Counted from the stretch's first letter, positions 1 to 6,617 are shown. The stretch: 7,698 bases of DNA from Bifidobacteriaceae bacterium (GCA_031266115.1 JAISBQ010000093.1:1-7698); one strand, 5' to 3'. Made by a program: numbers and translations. The notes: generated from the sequence alone by a model not told the origin.

Positions 1-3000
1 GCCGTCGATTCTCTCCTGCTCATGAGCCAAGCCGGACAGGAATCCGGCCGTGCGCTGTTCGACGTGGTCAGCGGCGCCGTCAATCCCTCAGGCAAGACCG
101 TCGATACGTGGGCGTCGGAGTACAGCTACTATCCGGCATCGTCCATCTTCGCCGGAAACGACGGGGTCACGGACCTCGAAAACTATCCGGAGGGGATCTA
201 TGTCGGCTACCGGTACTTCGATTCGTTCTACAAGTCCATCAACCGGACCGCGCCCGCCTCGGTGGTCTCCTATCCATTCGGATACGGCAGTTCTTATACG
301 ACCTTCGGGGTGACACCGGGAACTGTTACCGCCGATGCCGACGCCGTCACCGTCCACGCGACCGTGACCAACACCGGAACCGTGGCCGGCAAGGAAGTGG
401 TGCAGGTCTACTTCTCGGCACCGGCCACCGGGCTCGACAAGCCCTACCAGGAGCTCGCCGCCTACGCCAAGACCGACGTGCTGGCACCGGGCAAGGCCCA
501 AACACTCACCCTGTCCTTCCCCACCAGCGAGATGTCTTCCTACGACGAGGCCACCGCCGCCTACGTCCTGGAGGCCGGCCGCTATGCGATTCGCGTCGGC
601 GCGTCCTCCAGGGATACCGCCGTGGCCGCCTCGCTCACGGTCGCCTCGACCCTCGTCACCGAGCAATTGGCCAACGAGGTCAACGACGAACGCACCCTCA
701 ACGCCTCTCAACTCACCTCGAACCCAGCGGACTTCTACACCTATCCAGGTGAGGCCGCGCAGATCGCGGCCGCTCCGGCACTCGCGATCGACACGGCCGG
801 TGTGTCAGTCCCCACCAACGCCTCGCCGTTTGAGCAGACGGTGACGGTGCCCACCACCTCGCCGTTCTACGAGTTGGACGGGTCGACGATCGCCGCGACC
901 ACCGCGCTCATCGACGCTGGCGAGGCGAGTGACTGGGAGGGATCTGGCGCTCCTTACACCGCGAAGGAGGGCGAGACCGTCCGCCAGGTGACCGTCACCG
1001 GCACACCCACGCTGTTCGACGTGGCCAAGGGCGCGGTCACTATGGACGAGTTCGTGGCGTCGTTGAGTGTGACGCAGCTCGCCAACATCGTCGAAGGCGC
1101 GAGCCTTGGCGGCACCACGCTGTCCGCCAACGGCGCCGCCGGGTACACCACCTCGCTGTACGAGGCCCTGGGCATCGCCCAGATGTCGCTGTCCGACGGA
1201 CCAGCTGGCCTTCGGATCACCCAGCAGTGGTCCGATACGACTGCCGGCCACGACTGGTACCAGTTCTGCACCGCCTGGCCCATCGGCACCATGCTCGCCC
1301 AAACGTGGAACACCGATCTCATTCAGGAGGTGGGGACCGCCATCGGCGAGGAGATGGTCACCTACGGCGCGACCCTCTGGCTCGCGCCGGGACAGAACAT
1401 CCACCGCGACCCGCTCAACGGCCGCAACTTCGAGTATTTCTCCGAGGATCCCCTGGTGACCGGCCTGACCTCGACCGCAGAGACCCTCGGTGTCCAATCG
1501 AACGCTGGTGTGGGCGTGACGCTCAAGCACTACGCCGGGAACAACCAGGAGACCAGCCGCAGCGGCGGCAACAGCGTCATCAACGAGCGCGCATTGCGGG
1601 AGATCTACCTCAAGGGGTTCGAGATCGCCGTCAAGTCCGCACAGCCGATGGCGGTCATGAGTTCGTACAACCAGATCAACGGCCACTGTGTCGCGGGTGA
1701 CTACGACCTGTTGACCAATATCCTCCGCGGGGAGTGGGGATTCGACGGGACCGTCATGACCGACTGGGGTGGCTGTGGTTCCCTGCTCGGCAACATGTAC
1801 GCGGGCAACGACCTCATCGAGCCGGGCGGGGCGGCCGCGTCGGTGATCCAGTCGCTCCTCGCGGTGGAACCCACCCTCGATCTGTTCGGATTGCCCGCCA
1901 TCACGGCGAATCCCGCGATGTCGTTCCCGCCGTTCTTCTTCATGCCGGCAACCTTCCCGCTGTCGCTGGGGAACGCAGAGATCTCGGCGTCGGGCGACCA
2001 CACGAGCACCACGGTGGTTGACGGCGGCATTGTCGGCGCCGATCTGCGCAGCGGCACGGTGGCCGGAGGGGGCGGGCCCTGGGGTGGCGGCACCGTCACC
2101 CCGATGACGCCGTTCACCTCGGTGCAAGAGGCTTACGACTTTGTGGGCGAATTGGTCTCCGGCGGCAACCCGCTGGCCTTCGATCCTGGTGACGCGGCCG
2201 TGCTGAGTCCCGCTCAGATCGCTGCGATCACGCTCGACAACGTGACGAGCGACATCGGTGGAGCGATGACGAGCTTCAGGGTCAGCTTCACCTACGGTTT
2301 CTCGACCCCGATGCGCCTCGGAGATGTCCAACGTAATGCCGCCCGCATCCTCACCACCACCATGCACTCCGCCCCATTCGCCGAATTGGCCGGGCTGCAG
2401 GGCGTGGGCGGAATCGAGGTTGGCTCGTACACCGCGCTGTATCCGGACCTTGCGCAGTACGTCACGGTCGATGCCGCCGCGGTGGTCAACGCCGTGCTGG
2501 CCACCGCCGGGCTCGACGCCGCGATCGCCGCCGCCGAGGCGGCCGCGGACGCCGCGACCACCGGCTCAGCCGAGTCCTCCGGGCTCACCTCCGCAATCGC
2601 AGCCGCGCGGGCAGCCAAGACCGCCGCGATCACGCAGGCCGACATCGTCGTGGCTCAGGCGATCCTCTCCGGCGCACTGGCGGCCGCCGGTTCGGCTCTT
2701 GTGCCGCGCGGAGACCCGGCCGTGCTCGCGTCGCTGGCCGGTGCTGCTCAGTCGCTCGACGCCGCCGATTACACGGCTGCCAGTTGGACCGTCCTGCAAG
2801 CCGCGGTCACGTCCGCCCGCGGCGTGCTCGACGATCCCGCCGCGGCGTCCCAGGCCGTGATCAACGCCGCCGCCAACTCGCTGGTCTCGGCGATCTCCGC
2901 CTTGGCTATCGCTCCAGTCGAACCGCCAGATGGTGGCGACCAGGCAGGCGACGACGACACGGGTGGCGACGACACTGGCGGGGGTGACACTGGCGGAGAC

Positions 3001-3786
3001 AAGACCGGTGGAGACCAGCCCAGCGGCGGGTCCGATGCCGCCGCTGAGCAGGTGCGCGGCGCCCAAGCGGCACTTCAGGCACTCGTCGACGCCTCCGCGG
3101 CTCTTGTCCAGGCGAACTACACCGCCGAATCGTGGACGGGCGCGTCATCGGCGGTCGCGGCAGCGCGGGCCGTCCTAGCAAACCCGGCAGCAACCACGGC
3201 CCAGGTCCAGCAGGCCTCGCAGGTGCTTGCCACCGCTTTGGCGGCCCTGGTGCCTGCCGTGCAGGCGCCCCAGGTCCCCGCGAGCGGACAGGTTGTGGTG
3301 GTCAAGGCGGCGCAGAAGTCCGTGGTGCTGGTCAAGGGCACCCGCGTGAAGATCCCCGCGAAGTCTTACACGGAGGCGGGAGTGGCAGGGAAGGTCACCT
3401 GGAAGTCGTCGAAGAAGTCCATCGCGAGCGTCTCGGCGGCGGGCACCATCACGGCGAAGAAGGCCGGCAAGGCGACGGTCACGGTGTCCGCTGGCGGCAA
3501 GACGGCCACCATCAAGGTCACCGTCCTCGCCGCGAAGCCGAAGGCCAAAGTCACCTCGGTGTCGGCCACGGTCCCGAAGACACTCACCGTGGGTTCGGCC
3601 GCGTCGGTCACCGGATCGTACAAGGCGGCTTCGGCGGCGAAGGTCCGCGTGACATACAAGTCCTCGGCACCGACCATCGCCGCGATCGACCAGGTAGGCC
3701 GCCTGGTCGCGAAGGCGCCCGGCACGGCGAAGATCACGGTCAAGGCCGGATCCAAGTCCAAGTCCTACACGGTGACGGTGAGCTAG
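1..3786 (+). CDS. Domain-permuted GH3 glycoside hydrolase (probable beta-glucosidase) with FIVAR and Big_2 tail; 5' end outside window
   Basis: Hydrolyses terminal beta-linked sugars, most likely beta-glucosides, outside the cell (family knowledge; substrate not proven). The frame is open from base 1; the first in-frame ATG (base 22, residue 1 in this numbering) lies inside a conserved GH3_C motif (GQESGRALFDVVSG), so the real start and any signal peptide are upstream. Residues 1-95 are the end of the GH3 C domain (EGIYVGYRYFD, YPFGYGSSYTTF), and about 96-205 a fibronectin-III-like domain. The GH3 N domain runs from about 335 to 785: DGPAGLR 392-398, LNGRNFEYFSEDP 465-477, KH 502-503 and nucleophile Asp581 in TDWGG, ending at LGDVQRNAARIL. 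An Ala-rich helical stretch follows (about 816-895), then FIVAR modules (about 900-961 and 1014-1078), a Gly/Asp linker (968-1005) and two Big_2 domains (about 1095-1168 and 1176-1253). The acid/base Glu would be in the missing part. No LPXTG or C-terminal membrane segment is seen. Stop is TAG. Confidence 0.93.
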   Translation, partial: AVDSLLLMSQAGQESGRALFDVVSGAVNPSGKTVDTWASEYSYYPASSIFAGNDGVTDLENYPEGIYVGYRYFDSFYKSINRTAPASVVSYPFGYGSSYTTFGVTPGTVTADADAVTVHATVTNTGTVAGKEVVQVYFSAPATGLDKPYQELAAYAKTDVLAPGKAQTLTLSFPTSEMSSYDEATAAYVLEAGRYAIRVGASSRDTAVAASLTVASTLVTEQLANEVNDERTLNASQLTSNPADFYTYPGEAAQIAAAPALAIDTAGVSVPTNASPFEQTVTVPTTSPFYELDGSTIAATTALIDAGEASDWEGSGAPYTAKEGETVRQVTVTGTPTLFDVAKGAVTMDEFVASLSVTQLANIVEGASLGGTTLSANGAAGYTTSLYEALGIAQMSLSDGPAGLRITQQWSDTTAGHDWYQFCTAWPIGTMLAQTWNTDLIQEVGTAIGEEMVTYGATLWLAPGQNIHRDPLNGRNFEYFSEDPLVTGLTSTAETLGVQSNAGVGVTLKHYAGNNQETSRSGGNSVINERALREIYLKGFEIAVKSAQPMAVMSSYNQINGHCVAGDYDLLTNILRGEWGFDGTVMTDWGGCGSLLGNMYAGNDLIEPGGAAASVIQSLLAVEPTLDLFGLPAITANPAMSFPPFFFMPATFPLSLGNAEISASGDHTSTTVVDGGIVGADLRSGTVAGGGGPWGGGTVTPMTPFTSVQEAYDFVGELVSGGNPLAFDPGDAAVLSPAQIAAITLDNVTSDIGGAMTSFRVSFTYGFSTPMRLGDVQRNAARILTTTMHSAPFAELAGLQGVGGIEVGSYTALYPDLAQYVTVDAAAVVNAVLATAGLDAAIAAAEAAADAATTGSAESSGLTSAIAAARAAKTAAITQADIVVAQAILSGALAAAGSALVPRGDPAVLASLAGAAQSLDAADYTAASWTVLQAAVTSARGVLDDPAAASQAVINAAANSLVSAISALAIAPVEPPDGGDQAGDDDTGGDDTGGGDTGGDKTGGDQPSGGSDAAAEQVRGAQAALQALVDASAALVQANYTAESWTGASSAVAAARAVLANPAATTAQVQQASQVLATALAALVPAVQAPQVPASGQVVVVKAAQKSVVLVKGTRVKIPAKSYTEAGVAGKVTWKSSKKSIASVSAAGTITAKKAGKATVTVSAGGKTATIKVTVLAAKPKAKVTSVSATVPKTLTVGSAASVTGSYKAASAAKVRVTYKSSAPTIAAIDQVGRLVAKAPGTAKITVKAGSKSKSYTVTVS
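2947..3021 (+). repeat. Five 15-bp in-frame tandem repeats encoding a Gly/Asp/Thr linker
   Basis: Five consecutive 15-base units encode GDDDT, GGDDT, GGGDT, GGDKT and GGDQP. They form the centre of an acidic flexible linker (residues 968-1005 of the GH3 protein) between the two FIVAR modules. The unit length is a multiple of three, so gain or loss of a unit would keep the frame and only change linker length. The DNA copies differ mainly at wobble positions and in the last two residues, so the array is not freshly expanded. Confidence 0.8.
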
Positions 3787-3801
3787 CTCGCTCGGATCCA
3801 T

Positions 3802-3845
3802 GGGGTAGCTAGGCGTCGGCGGCCCCACCGGCGCCTAGCTACCCC
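3802..3845 (+). terminator. Strong hairpin after the GH3 gene, probable terminator
   Basis: Bases 3802-3819 pair with 3828-3845: a 14-bp perfect outer stem (GGGGTAGCTAGGCG with its complement), then a G-T wobble and three more pairs, closing an 8-base loop. It begins 16 bases after the TAG stop. A run of nine C (3842-3850) rather than T follows or overlaps the right arm, so it is not a classical intrinsic terminator. High-GC actinomycetes often use hairpins without a T-tract, so termination is a reasonable inference. Confidence 0.7.
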
Positions 3846-3884
3846 CCCCCAAGGGCGACTCGCCGATACTGGGCGCGCCCCATT

Positions 3885-3949
3885 CGCCGAGTTTCAGGTT
3901 TGGGGGCCGAAGCCGCCTCCGAGAGCCCTCGAACCTGAAAGGGTCGGCG
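3885..3949. other. Long imperfect hairpin of unknown role
   Basis: Bases 3892-3907 pair with 3925-3940 (16 pairs including two G-T wobbles; core TTTCAGGTT with AACCTGAAA) around a 17-base loop. An outer 6-bp helix, CGCCGA 3885-3890 with TCGGCG 3944-3949, continues it across a 1-by-3 internal loop. It sits about 40 bases beyond the GH3 terminator hairpin. It could be a second terminator, part of a structured RNA or a remnant of a mobile element; the sequence does not decide. Confidence 0.5.
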
Positions 3950-4115
3950 CAGGATCTGCACGGTTCGAGGACGGGTGCCCGCCGTCTGACGAGCGCCTAG
4001 GCTGCCACGCCCTCGCCTCAGGCCCTGGGTTGGTACGGCGGCGACCTTTGGGGAAACGGTGAGACAATCTGCACCCCCTGCGTCCAGCTCACGACGGGCA
4101 GGAGCGTGAGGGGGT

Positions 4116-4166
4116 GTCGGAAACGTACCGAAAACGCCACGCGACAAATGTTGGTACGGTTACGGC
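4116..4166 (+). repeat. 51-bp block, copy 1, with inverted arms
   Basis: The left arm GTCGGAAACGTAC (4116-4128) faces a degenerate inverted arm GTACGGTTACGGC (4154-4166; 10 of 13 bases match the arm of copy 2). I count 35 of 51 identical positions, without gaps, against the block at 4252-4302. Identity is concentrated in the two arms but includes scattered positions in the centre, which suggests duplication of a whole unit. Confidence 0.6.
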
Positions 4167-4251
4167 CATCCGCGTGACTCGACCACGGGTCCCGCTCGAG
4201 TGTCTGCCCAGGTCACACGGTTGCCACCAAATCGCCGGGAACGGTCCGTGC

Positions 4252-4302
4252 GTCGGAAACGTACAGACTCTTCATCGCAGCGAATTTCGGTACGTTTCCG
4301 AC
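4252..4302 (+). repeat. 51-bp block, copy 2, a perfect 13-bp inverted repeat
   Basis: The left arm GTCGGAAACGTAC (4252-4264) and right arm GTACGTTTCCGAC (4290-4302) are perfect reverse complements separated by 25 bases. The block lies exactly 136 bp after copy 1 and has the same arm spacing. It ends 55 bases before the GTG of the toxin-like ORF, so it could be an operator for that ORF; this is inference only. Confidence 0.65.
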
Positions 4303-4332
4303 CAGTCCACACCACCCGACCATCCAGACAGG

Positions 4333-4352
4333 GCCCTATCCCCGGGTAGGGC
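4333..4352 (+). promoter_or_regulatory. Short hairpin over the possible ribosome binding site of the toxin-like ORF
   Basis: GCCCTA (4333-4338) and TAGGGC (4347-4352) form a 6-bp stem with an 8-base loop, five bases before the GTG at 4358. The only Shine-Dalgarno-like sequence for that start (AGGGCGG, 4348-4354) overlaps the right arm, so translation would be poor unless the hairpin opens. The stem is short and may be incidental. Confidence 0.3.
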
Positions 4353-4357
4353 GGCCT

Positions 4358-4633
4358 GTGACCCGACAGCCCAGGTGCCCTCGCCACACCCAGCGGGACC
4401 GACGGACGATGACTCTTCCTCGACCCCATCGCGACGCGCTCACAGCCGTCGTTCGTTCGGGTGATCCGCGGACGCGGGGAAAGGCGCTCACCGGACGGCT
4501 GGCCGGGCTGTGGCGGTACCGGATCGGCGCCTACCGAGTGATCTGCGACATATGCGACACTCGCCTCGTCGTAGTCGCCATCGCCATCGCCATCGCGATC
4601 GACATCGGGAAACGCGACCATGTCTACGAATAG
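4358..4633 (+). CDS. RelE/ParE-superfamily toxin-like protein, orphan and probably decaying
   Basis: Intact RelE-type toxins of type II toxin-antitoxin pairs bind the ribosome and cleave mRNA. From about residue 34 the 91-residue product matches the family closely: SGDPRTRGKALTG, then GLWRYRIGAYRVICDI (50-65) and a final strand with GKRDHVYE at the end. Residues 1-33 (Arg/Pro-rich) do not resemble the usual N-terminal helices, although the length before DPR is about right. The final strand reads VVVAIAIAIAIDIG, about six residues longer than usual, because of a six-base repeat. The start is GTG with a weak, possibly sequestered SD; ATG 4409 (Met18) is an alternative. I see no RelB/Phd-like antitoxin on either side. 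The acyl-CoA ligase gene converges from the right, 93 bases away. Activity is doubtful; it may be a pseudogene. Confidence 0.6.
   Translation: MTRQPRCPRHTQRDRRTMTLPRPHRDALTAVVRSGDPRTRGKALTGRLAGLWRYRIGAYRVICDICDTRLVVVAIAIAIAIDIGKRDHVYE
4574..4609 (+). repeat. Hexanucleotide tandem repeat inside the toxin-like ORF
   Basis: Six consecutive units read GTCGCC, ATCGCC, ATCGCC, ATCGCG, ATCGAC and ATCGGG. They encode the alternating Val/Ile-Ala run of the last beta-strand (about residues 73-84). The 6-base unit keeps the frame, and replication slippage is the simplest origin for the extra residues compared with ordinary RelE toxins. Confidence 0.75.
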
Positions 4634-4726
4634 CGCACCTTCGTGAGCAAGACTCCGGCGGTTGAACCCAGTCGCTCCAGACTCCGCGCCAGCCCCGCTG
4701 ACCAGTAGAGCCAGCCCCAGCCCGGC

Positions 4727-6451
4727 TCACGCCCCCGGCTGCTCCCCGCCCGCGTGGTCTTCGCGTTCTAGTTCCGTGTAGGCGATCTTCCCCACGAGCG
4801 TGGTGGGCAGTTCGCTCCGGAACTCAATCGCGCGGGGAACCGCCCACTTGATGAGGTGTTTGCGGCAGTGGGCCGTCAACTCATCCCGAACCCGTGCCTC
4901 GTCGCCGCCCGCGTCCGGTCCCAGCACCACGAACGCCTTGACGCTCGCCATCTGGTAATCGTCCGGCGTGCCGATCACACACGCGCGCCAGACCAGCGGG
5001 TGTGCCTCAAGGACCTGCTCGACCTGCATCGGATAGACGCTCATTCCGGACACCTTGATGATCCGCTTGATGCGGCCCCGGAAGTAGACATAGCCGTCGG
5101 AGTCCATCCACCCGGTATCCCCGGAATGCAGCCAGGTGCGGCCATCATCGTGTGTCCTCAACGCGTAGGCGGTCGCCTCGGGGTCGTTGATGTAGCCCTT
5201 CATGAGCGTGGGGCCCGTGATACAGATCTCGCCATACTGTCCCGCGGGCAGCGTGGCACCGGTGTCAGGATCGGTGACCTTGACCAGGACACCAGGGATG
5301 GGCACACCCATGGACCCGTCGCGATAGTGACCGAGTGGGGACAGCACACACGCGGTGACACATTCGGTGAGCCCGTATCCCTCGACCAACTCCACGGTGC
5401 CGGATTGCCCGGCGATAGCGCCATCGACCCGATGCTTCAGGTCTGCGGTCAGACTGTCCCCACCGCAGTAGGCGCCCACCAGTTGCGAAAAATCGACTCG
5501 GCCAAACCGTGAGTCCCGAAGCAGCGCCTCGAACAGGGTGGGGACGCCCGCGATGTAGGACGGCCGGTGTTTGACGAGGTTGTCGATGTAAATCTTGACC
5601 GAGAACTCGGGAACCAAGATTGGGTGGGCACCGACGCTGAGCGCGGTATGGATACACAGCCCCAGACCGAAGCCGTGGAACACCGGAAGGATGGCCAAGA
5701 CGCTCTGGCCGCTGGTGAACCCGCCGATCATGGTCATCGCGACCGCGAGGGAGTTGAAGGCCGCCGAGGACAACTCGATCCCCTTGGGCAGGGCCGTGGT
5801 GCCACCGGAGAACAGCACCACGGCGCCATCGTCGGGATCGATCACGCGCTCATACCGGCCCGCCGTCGGCGCCGACTTCATGAAACGCCGCCACGTCACA
5901 ATCGCGGGATCTCCCACCGGCACCGGATCGATCGACCGACCCCTGGTCAGCGCAAAGCCGATCGCCGCGACGCGTGGCAGATAGTCCGAAACTCGGGTGA
6001 TGAGGAGCCGTTTCACGGGAGTCGACGCGAGAATCGGCGCAAACCGGCCGTAGAACATGTCCACAGTCACTGCGAACGTGCTGCCCGTTTCCTTCAGATA
6101 ATGGGCCACTTCGGTGGGGGAGGACAGCGGATGCACCATGACAATCCGCGCCCCAATCCGGTTCAGGGCATAAAACAGGACGATGACGTTCGGAATGTTG
6201 GGCAGCGCAAGCGTCACACTGTCTCCCCGCGCCACCCCGGCCGCCGCCAAGGCGGCTGCACACCGATCCACCTGCGCGAGAAGCGTGGCGAACGTCATCC
6301 TCATGCCCATGTAGATCAACCCGGGGTGCCGGGGCCACCGGCTCGCCGAGGCGGCCAGCATTTCGTAGAGGGTTTGATCCGGAACGTCAAGATCGGCGCA
6401 CCGGTCGCCGTAGTACCGCAGCCACGGCTGCGTGGACGATGACCCCATCAT
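4727..6451 (-). CDS. AMP-forming acyl-CoA synthetase (long-chain fatty-acid-CoA ligase, FadD-like)
   Basis: Activates a carboxylic acid, most likely a medium- or long-chain fatty acid, with ATP to an acyl-adenylate and then the CoA thioester; cytosolic or membrane-associated. The 574 residues are full length for the ANL superfamily. Visible motifs: P-loop FSGGTTALPKG (214-224), EGYGLTE (357-363), hinge-side LHSGDTGWMDSDGYVYFRGR (441-460), IIKVSGMSVYP (464-474) and the catalytic Lys555 in TTLVGKIAYTE. The N-terminal PWLRYYGD is common in fatty-acyl-CoA ligases. The P-loop has Ala220 where Gly is usual, a mild variation. Start ATG 6451 has an immediately following second ATG (6448) and a good SD. 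The BACON-protein gene lies 183 bases upstream on the same strand, with a hairpin between, so separate transcription is likely. The chain-length preference cannot be read from sequence. Confidence 0.95.
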   Translation of the reverse strand: MMGSSSTQPWLRYYGDRCADLDVPDQTLYEMLAASASRWPRHPGLIYMGMRMTFATLLAQVDRCAAALAAAGVARGDSVTLALPNIPNVIVLFYALNRIGARIVMVHPLSSPTEVAHYLKETGSTFAVTVDMFYGRFAPILASTPVKRLLITRVSDYLPRVAAIGFALTRGRSIDPVPVGDPAIVTWRRFMKSAPTAGRYERVIDPDDGAVVLFSGGTTALPKGIELSSAAFNSLAVAMTMIGGFTSGQSVLAILPVFHGFGLGLCIHTALSVGAHPILVPEFSVKIYIDNLVKHRPSYIAGVPTLFEALLRDSRFGRVDFSQLVGAYCGGDSLTADLKHRVDGAIAGQSGTVELVEGYGLTECVTACVLSPLGHYRDGSMGVPIPGVLVKVTDPDTGATLPAGQYGEICITGPTLMKGYINDPEATAYALRTHDDGRTWLHSGDTGWMDSDGYVYFRGRIKRIIKVSGMSVYPMQVEQVLEAHPLVWRACVIGTPDDYQMASVKAFVVLGPDAGGDEARVRDELTAHCRKHLIKWAVPRAIEFRSELPTTLVGKIAYTELEREDHAGGEQPGA

Positions 6452-6457
6452 GGCTTG

Positions 6458-6466
6458 TCCCCTCTC
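6458..6466 (-). promoter_or_regulatory. Ribosome binding site of the acyl-CoA ligase
   Basis: On the minus strand GAGAGGGGA lies six bases before the ATG at 6451, a good purine-rich Shine-Dalgarno match. It supports this start over later in-frame ones. Confidence 0.65.
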
Positions 6467-6478
6467 TCACCAGCGCTC

Positions 6479-6484
6479 ATGCTA
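6479..6484 (-). promoter_or_regulatory. Weak candidate -10 element for the ligase
   Basis: TAGCAT on the minus strand fits the TAnnnT pattern and lies 27 bases before the start codon. No convincing -35 hexamer is found about 17 bases further upstream (CTGCGC there), so this is tentative. Confidence 0.2.
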
Positions 6485-6533
6485 CTGAAGGTGACTGGTG
6501 CGCGCAGAAGGGCACGACGCCGCGCCCCGTTGG

Positions 6534-6573
6534 CGCCCGCGCCGCGAAAGGCCTTGACCTTGCGGCGCGGGTG
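6534..6573 (-). terminator. GC-rich hairpin between the BACON and ligase genes, possible terminator
   Basis: CCCGCGCCGC (6536-6545) pairs perfectly with GCGGCGCGGG (6562-6571), extended outward by a wobble and a C-G pair. The loop is 16 bases, or about 12 if G6546-T6561 and A6547-T6560 also pair. It lies about 60 bases past the BACON-gene stop on the minus strand. No T-tract follows. It probably limits read-through into the ligase gene, but it could also be a stem in a shared transcript. Confidence 0.45.
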
Positions 6574-6589
6574 ACCAGAGCGGATGGAC

Positions 6590-6617
6590 GGGAGGGCGCG
6601 GTGCGGGGGGCGGGGGG
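6590..6617 (+). other. G-rich tract with quadruplex potential
   Basis: The plus strand has GGG-A-GGG, an 8-base spacer, then two runs of six G separated by one C. This matches a loose G-quadruplex pattern. It lies just downstream of the BACON-gene stop, on that gene's template strand, where a quadruplex could hinder polymerase. In a genome this GC-rich it may be incidental. Confidence 0.3.

Larger units (their letters stand above)
4116..4302. repeat. 187-bp segment bounded by perfect 18-bp inverted repeats
   Basis: The 18-mer GTCGGAAACGTACCGAAA at 4116-4133 recurs as its exact reverse complement at 4285-4302. A chance perfect 18-bp match over this distance is very unlikely. The segment contains no ORF with recognisable homology. 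It resembles a small MITE-like element in layout, but I see no target-site duplication immediately outside (left flank ends GGGGGT, right flank begins CAGTCC). Alternatively, the ends are binding sites of one DNA-binding protein: each copy has its own TCGG and CCGA half-sites seven bases apart. Confidence 0.65.
3787..4357. other. Gene-poor intergenic region between the GH3 gene and the toxin-like ORF
   Basis: I find no convincing gene here on either strand. The open frames (for example 3839-4147 minus and 4114-4464 plus) encode Arg/Pro-rich, low-similarity peptides without family motifs. The stretch holds the post-GH3 hairpin, a second long imperfect hairpin (3885-3949), a perfect 10-bp palindrome (GGGCGCGCCC, 3871-3880), a weaker possible bulged hairpin (4072-4116), the paired 51-bp repeat blocks (4116-4302) and a short hairpin just before the toxin-like start. 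Base composition is somewhat less extreme here than in the flanking genes. Confidence 0.6.

Noticed and set aside
4072..4116. Bulged hairpin (CACCCC with GGGGTG, CTCACG with CGTGAG)
   Set aside because: Short helices separated by a large bulge in a GC-rich background; not strong enough for a separate feature.
3839..4147. 102-residue minus-strand ORF
   Set aside because: It covers hairpins and non-coding sequence; composition is Arg-rich and there is no recognisable domain or clear ribosome binding site.
4111..4148. Resemblance to a Tn3-family 38-bp terminal repeat (starts GGGG, has GAAAAC and CACGC further in)
   Set aside because: The internal GAAAAC/ACG positions are shifted, the end does not read TAAG, and the inverted partner at 4285-4302 lacks the GGGG start. 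No transposase or resolvase is nearby.
4114..4464. 116-residue plus-strand ORF covering the repeat blocks
   Set aside because: Arg/Pro/Ser-rich, no family motif, runs through both repeat blocks and overlaps the toxin-like ORF in another frame.
4160..4621. Minus-strand ORF with an EF-hand-like DVDRDGDGDGDYDE run
   Set aside because: The Asp/Gly run is the antisense reading of the six-base repeat in the toxin-like ORF, and the rest of the frame has no recognisable family.
6419..6436. CAGCCACGGCTG shared by the ligase 5' end and two BACON repeats
   Set aside because: It encodes QPWL in each case. PWL is normal at the start of fatty-acyl-CoA ligases and WL is the BACON signature, so the DNA match is coincidence.
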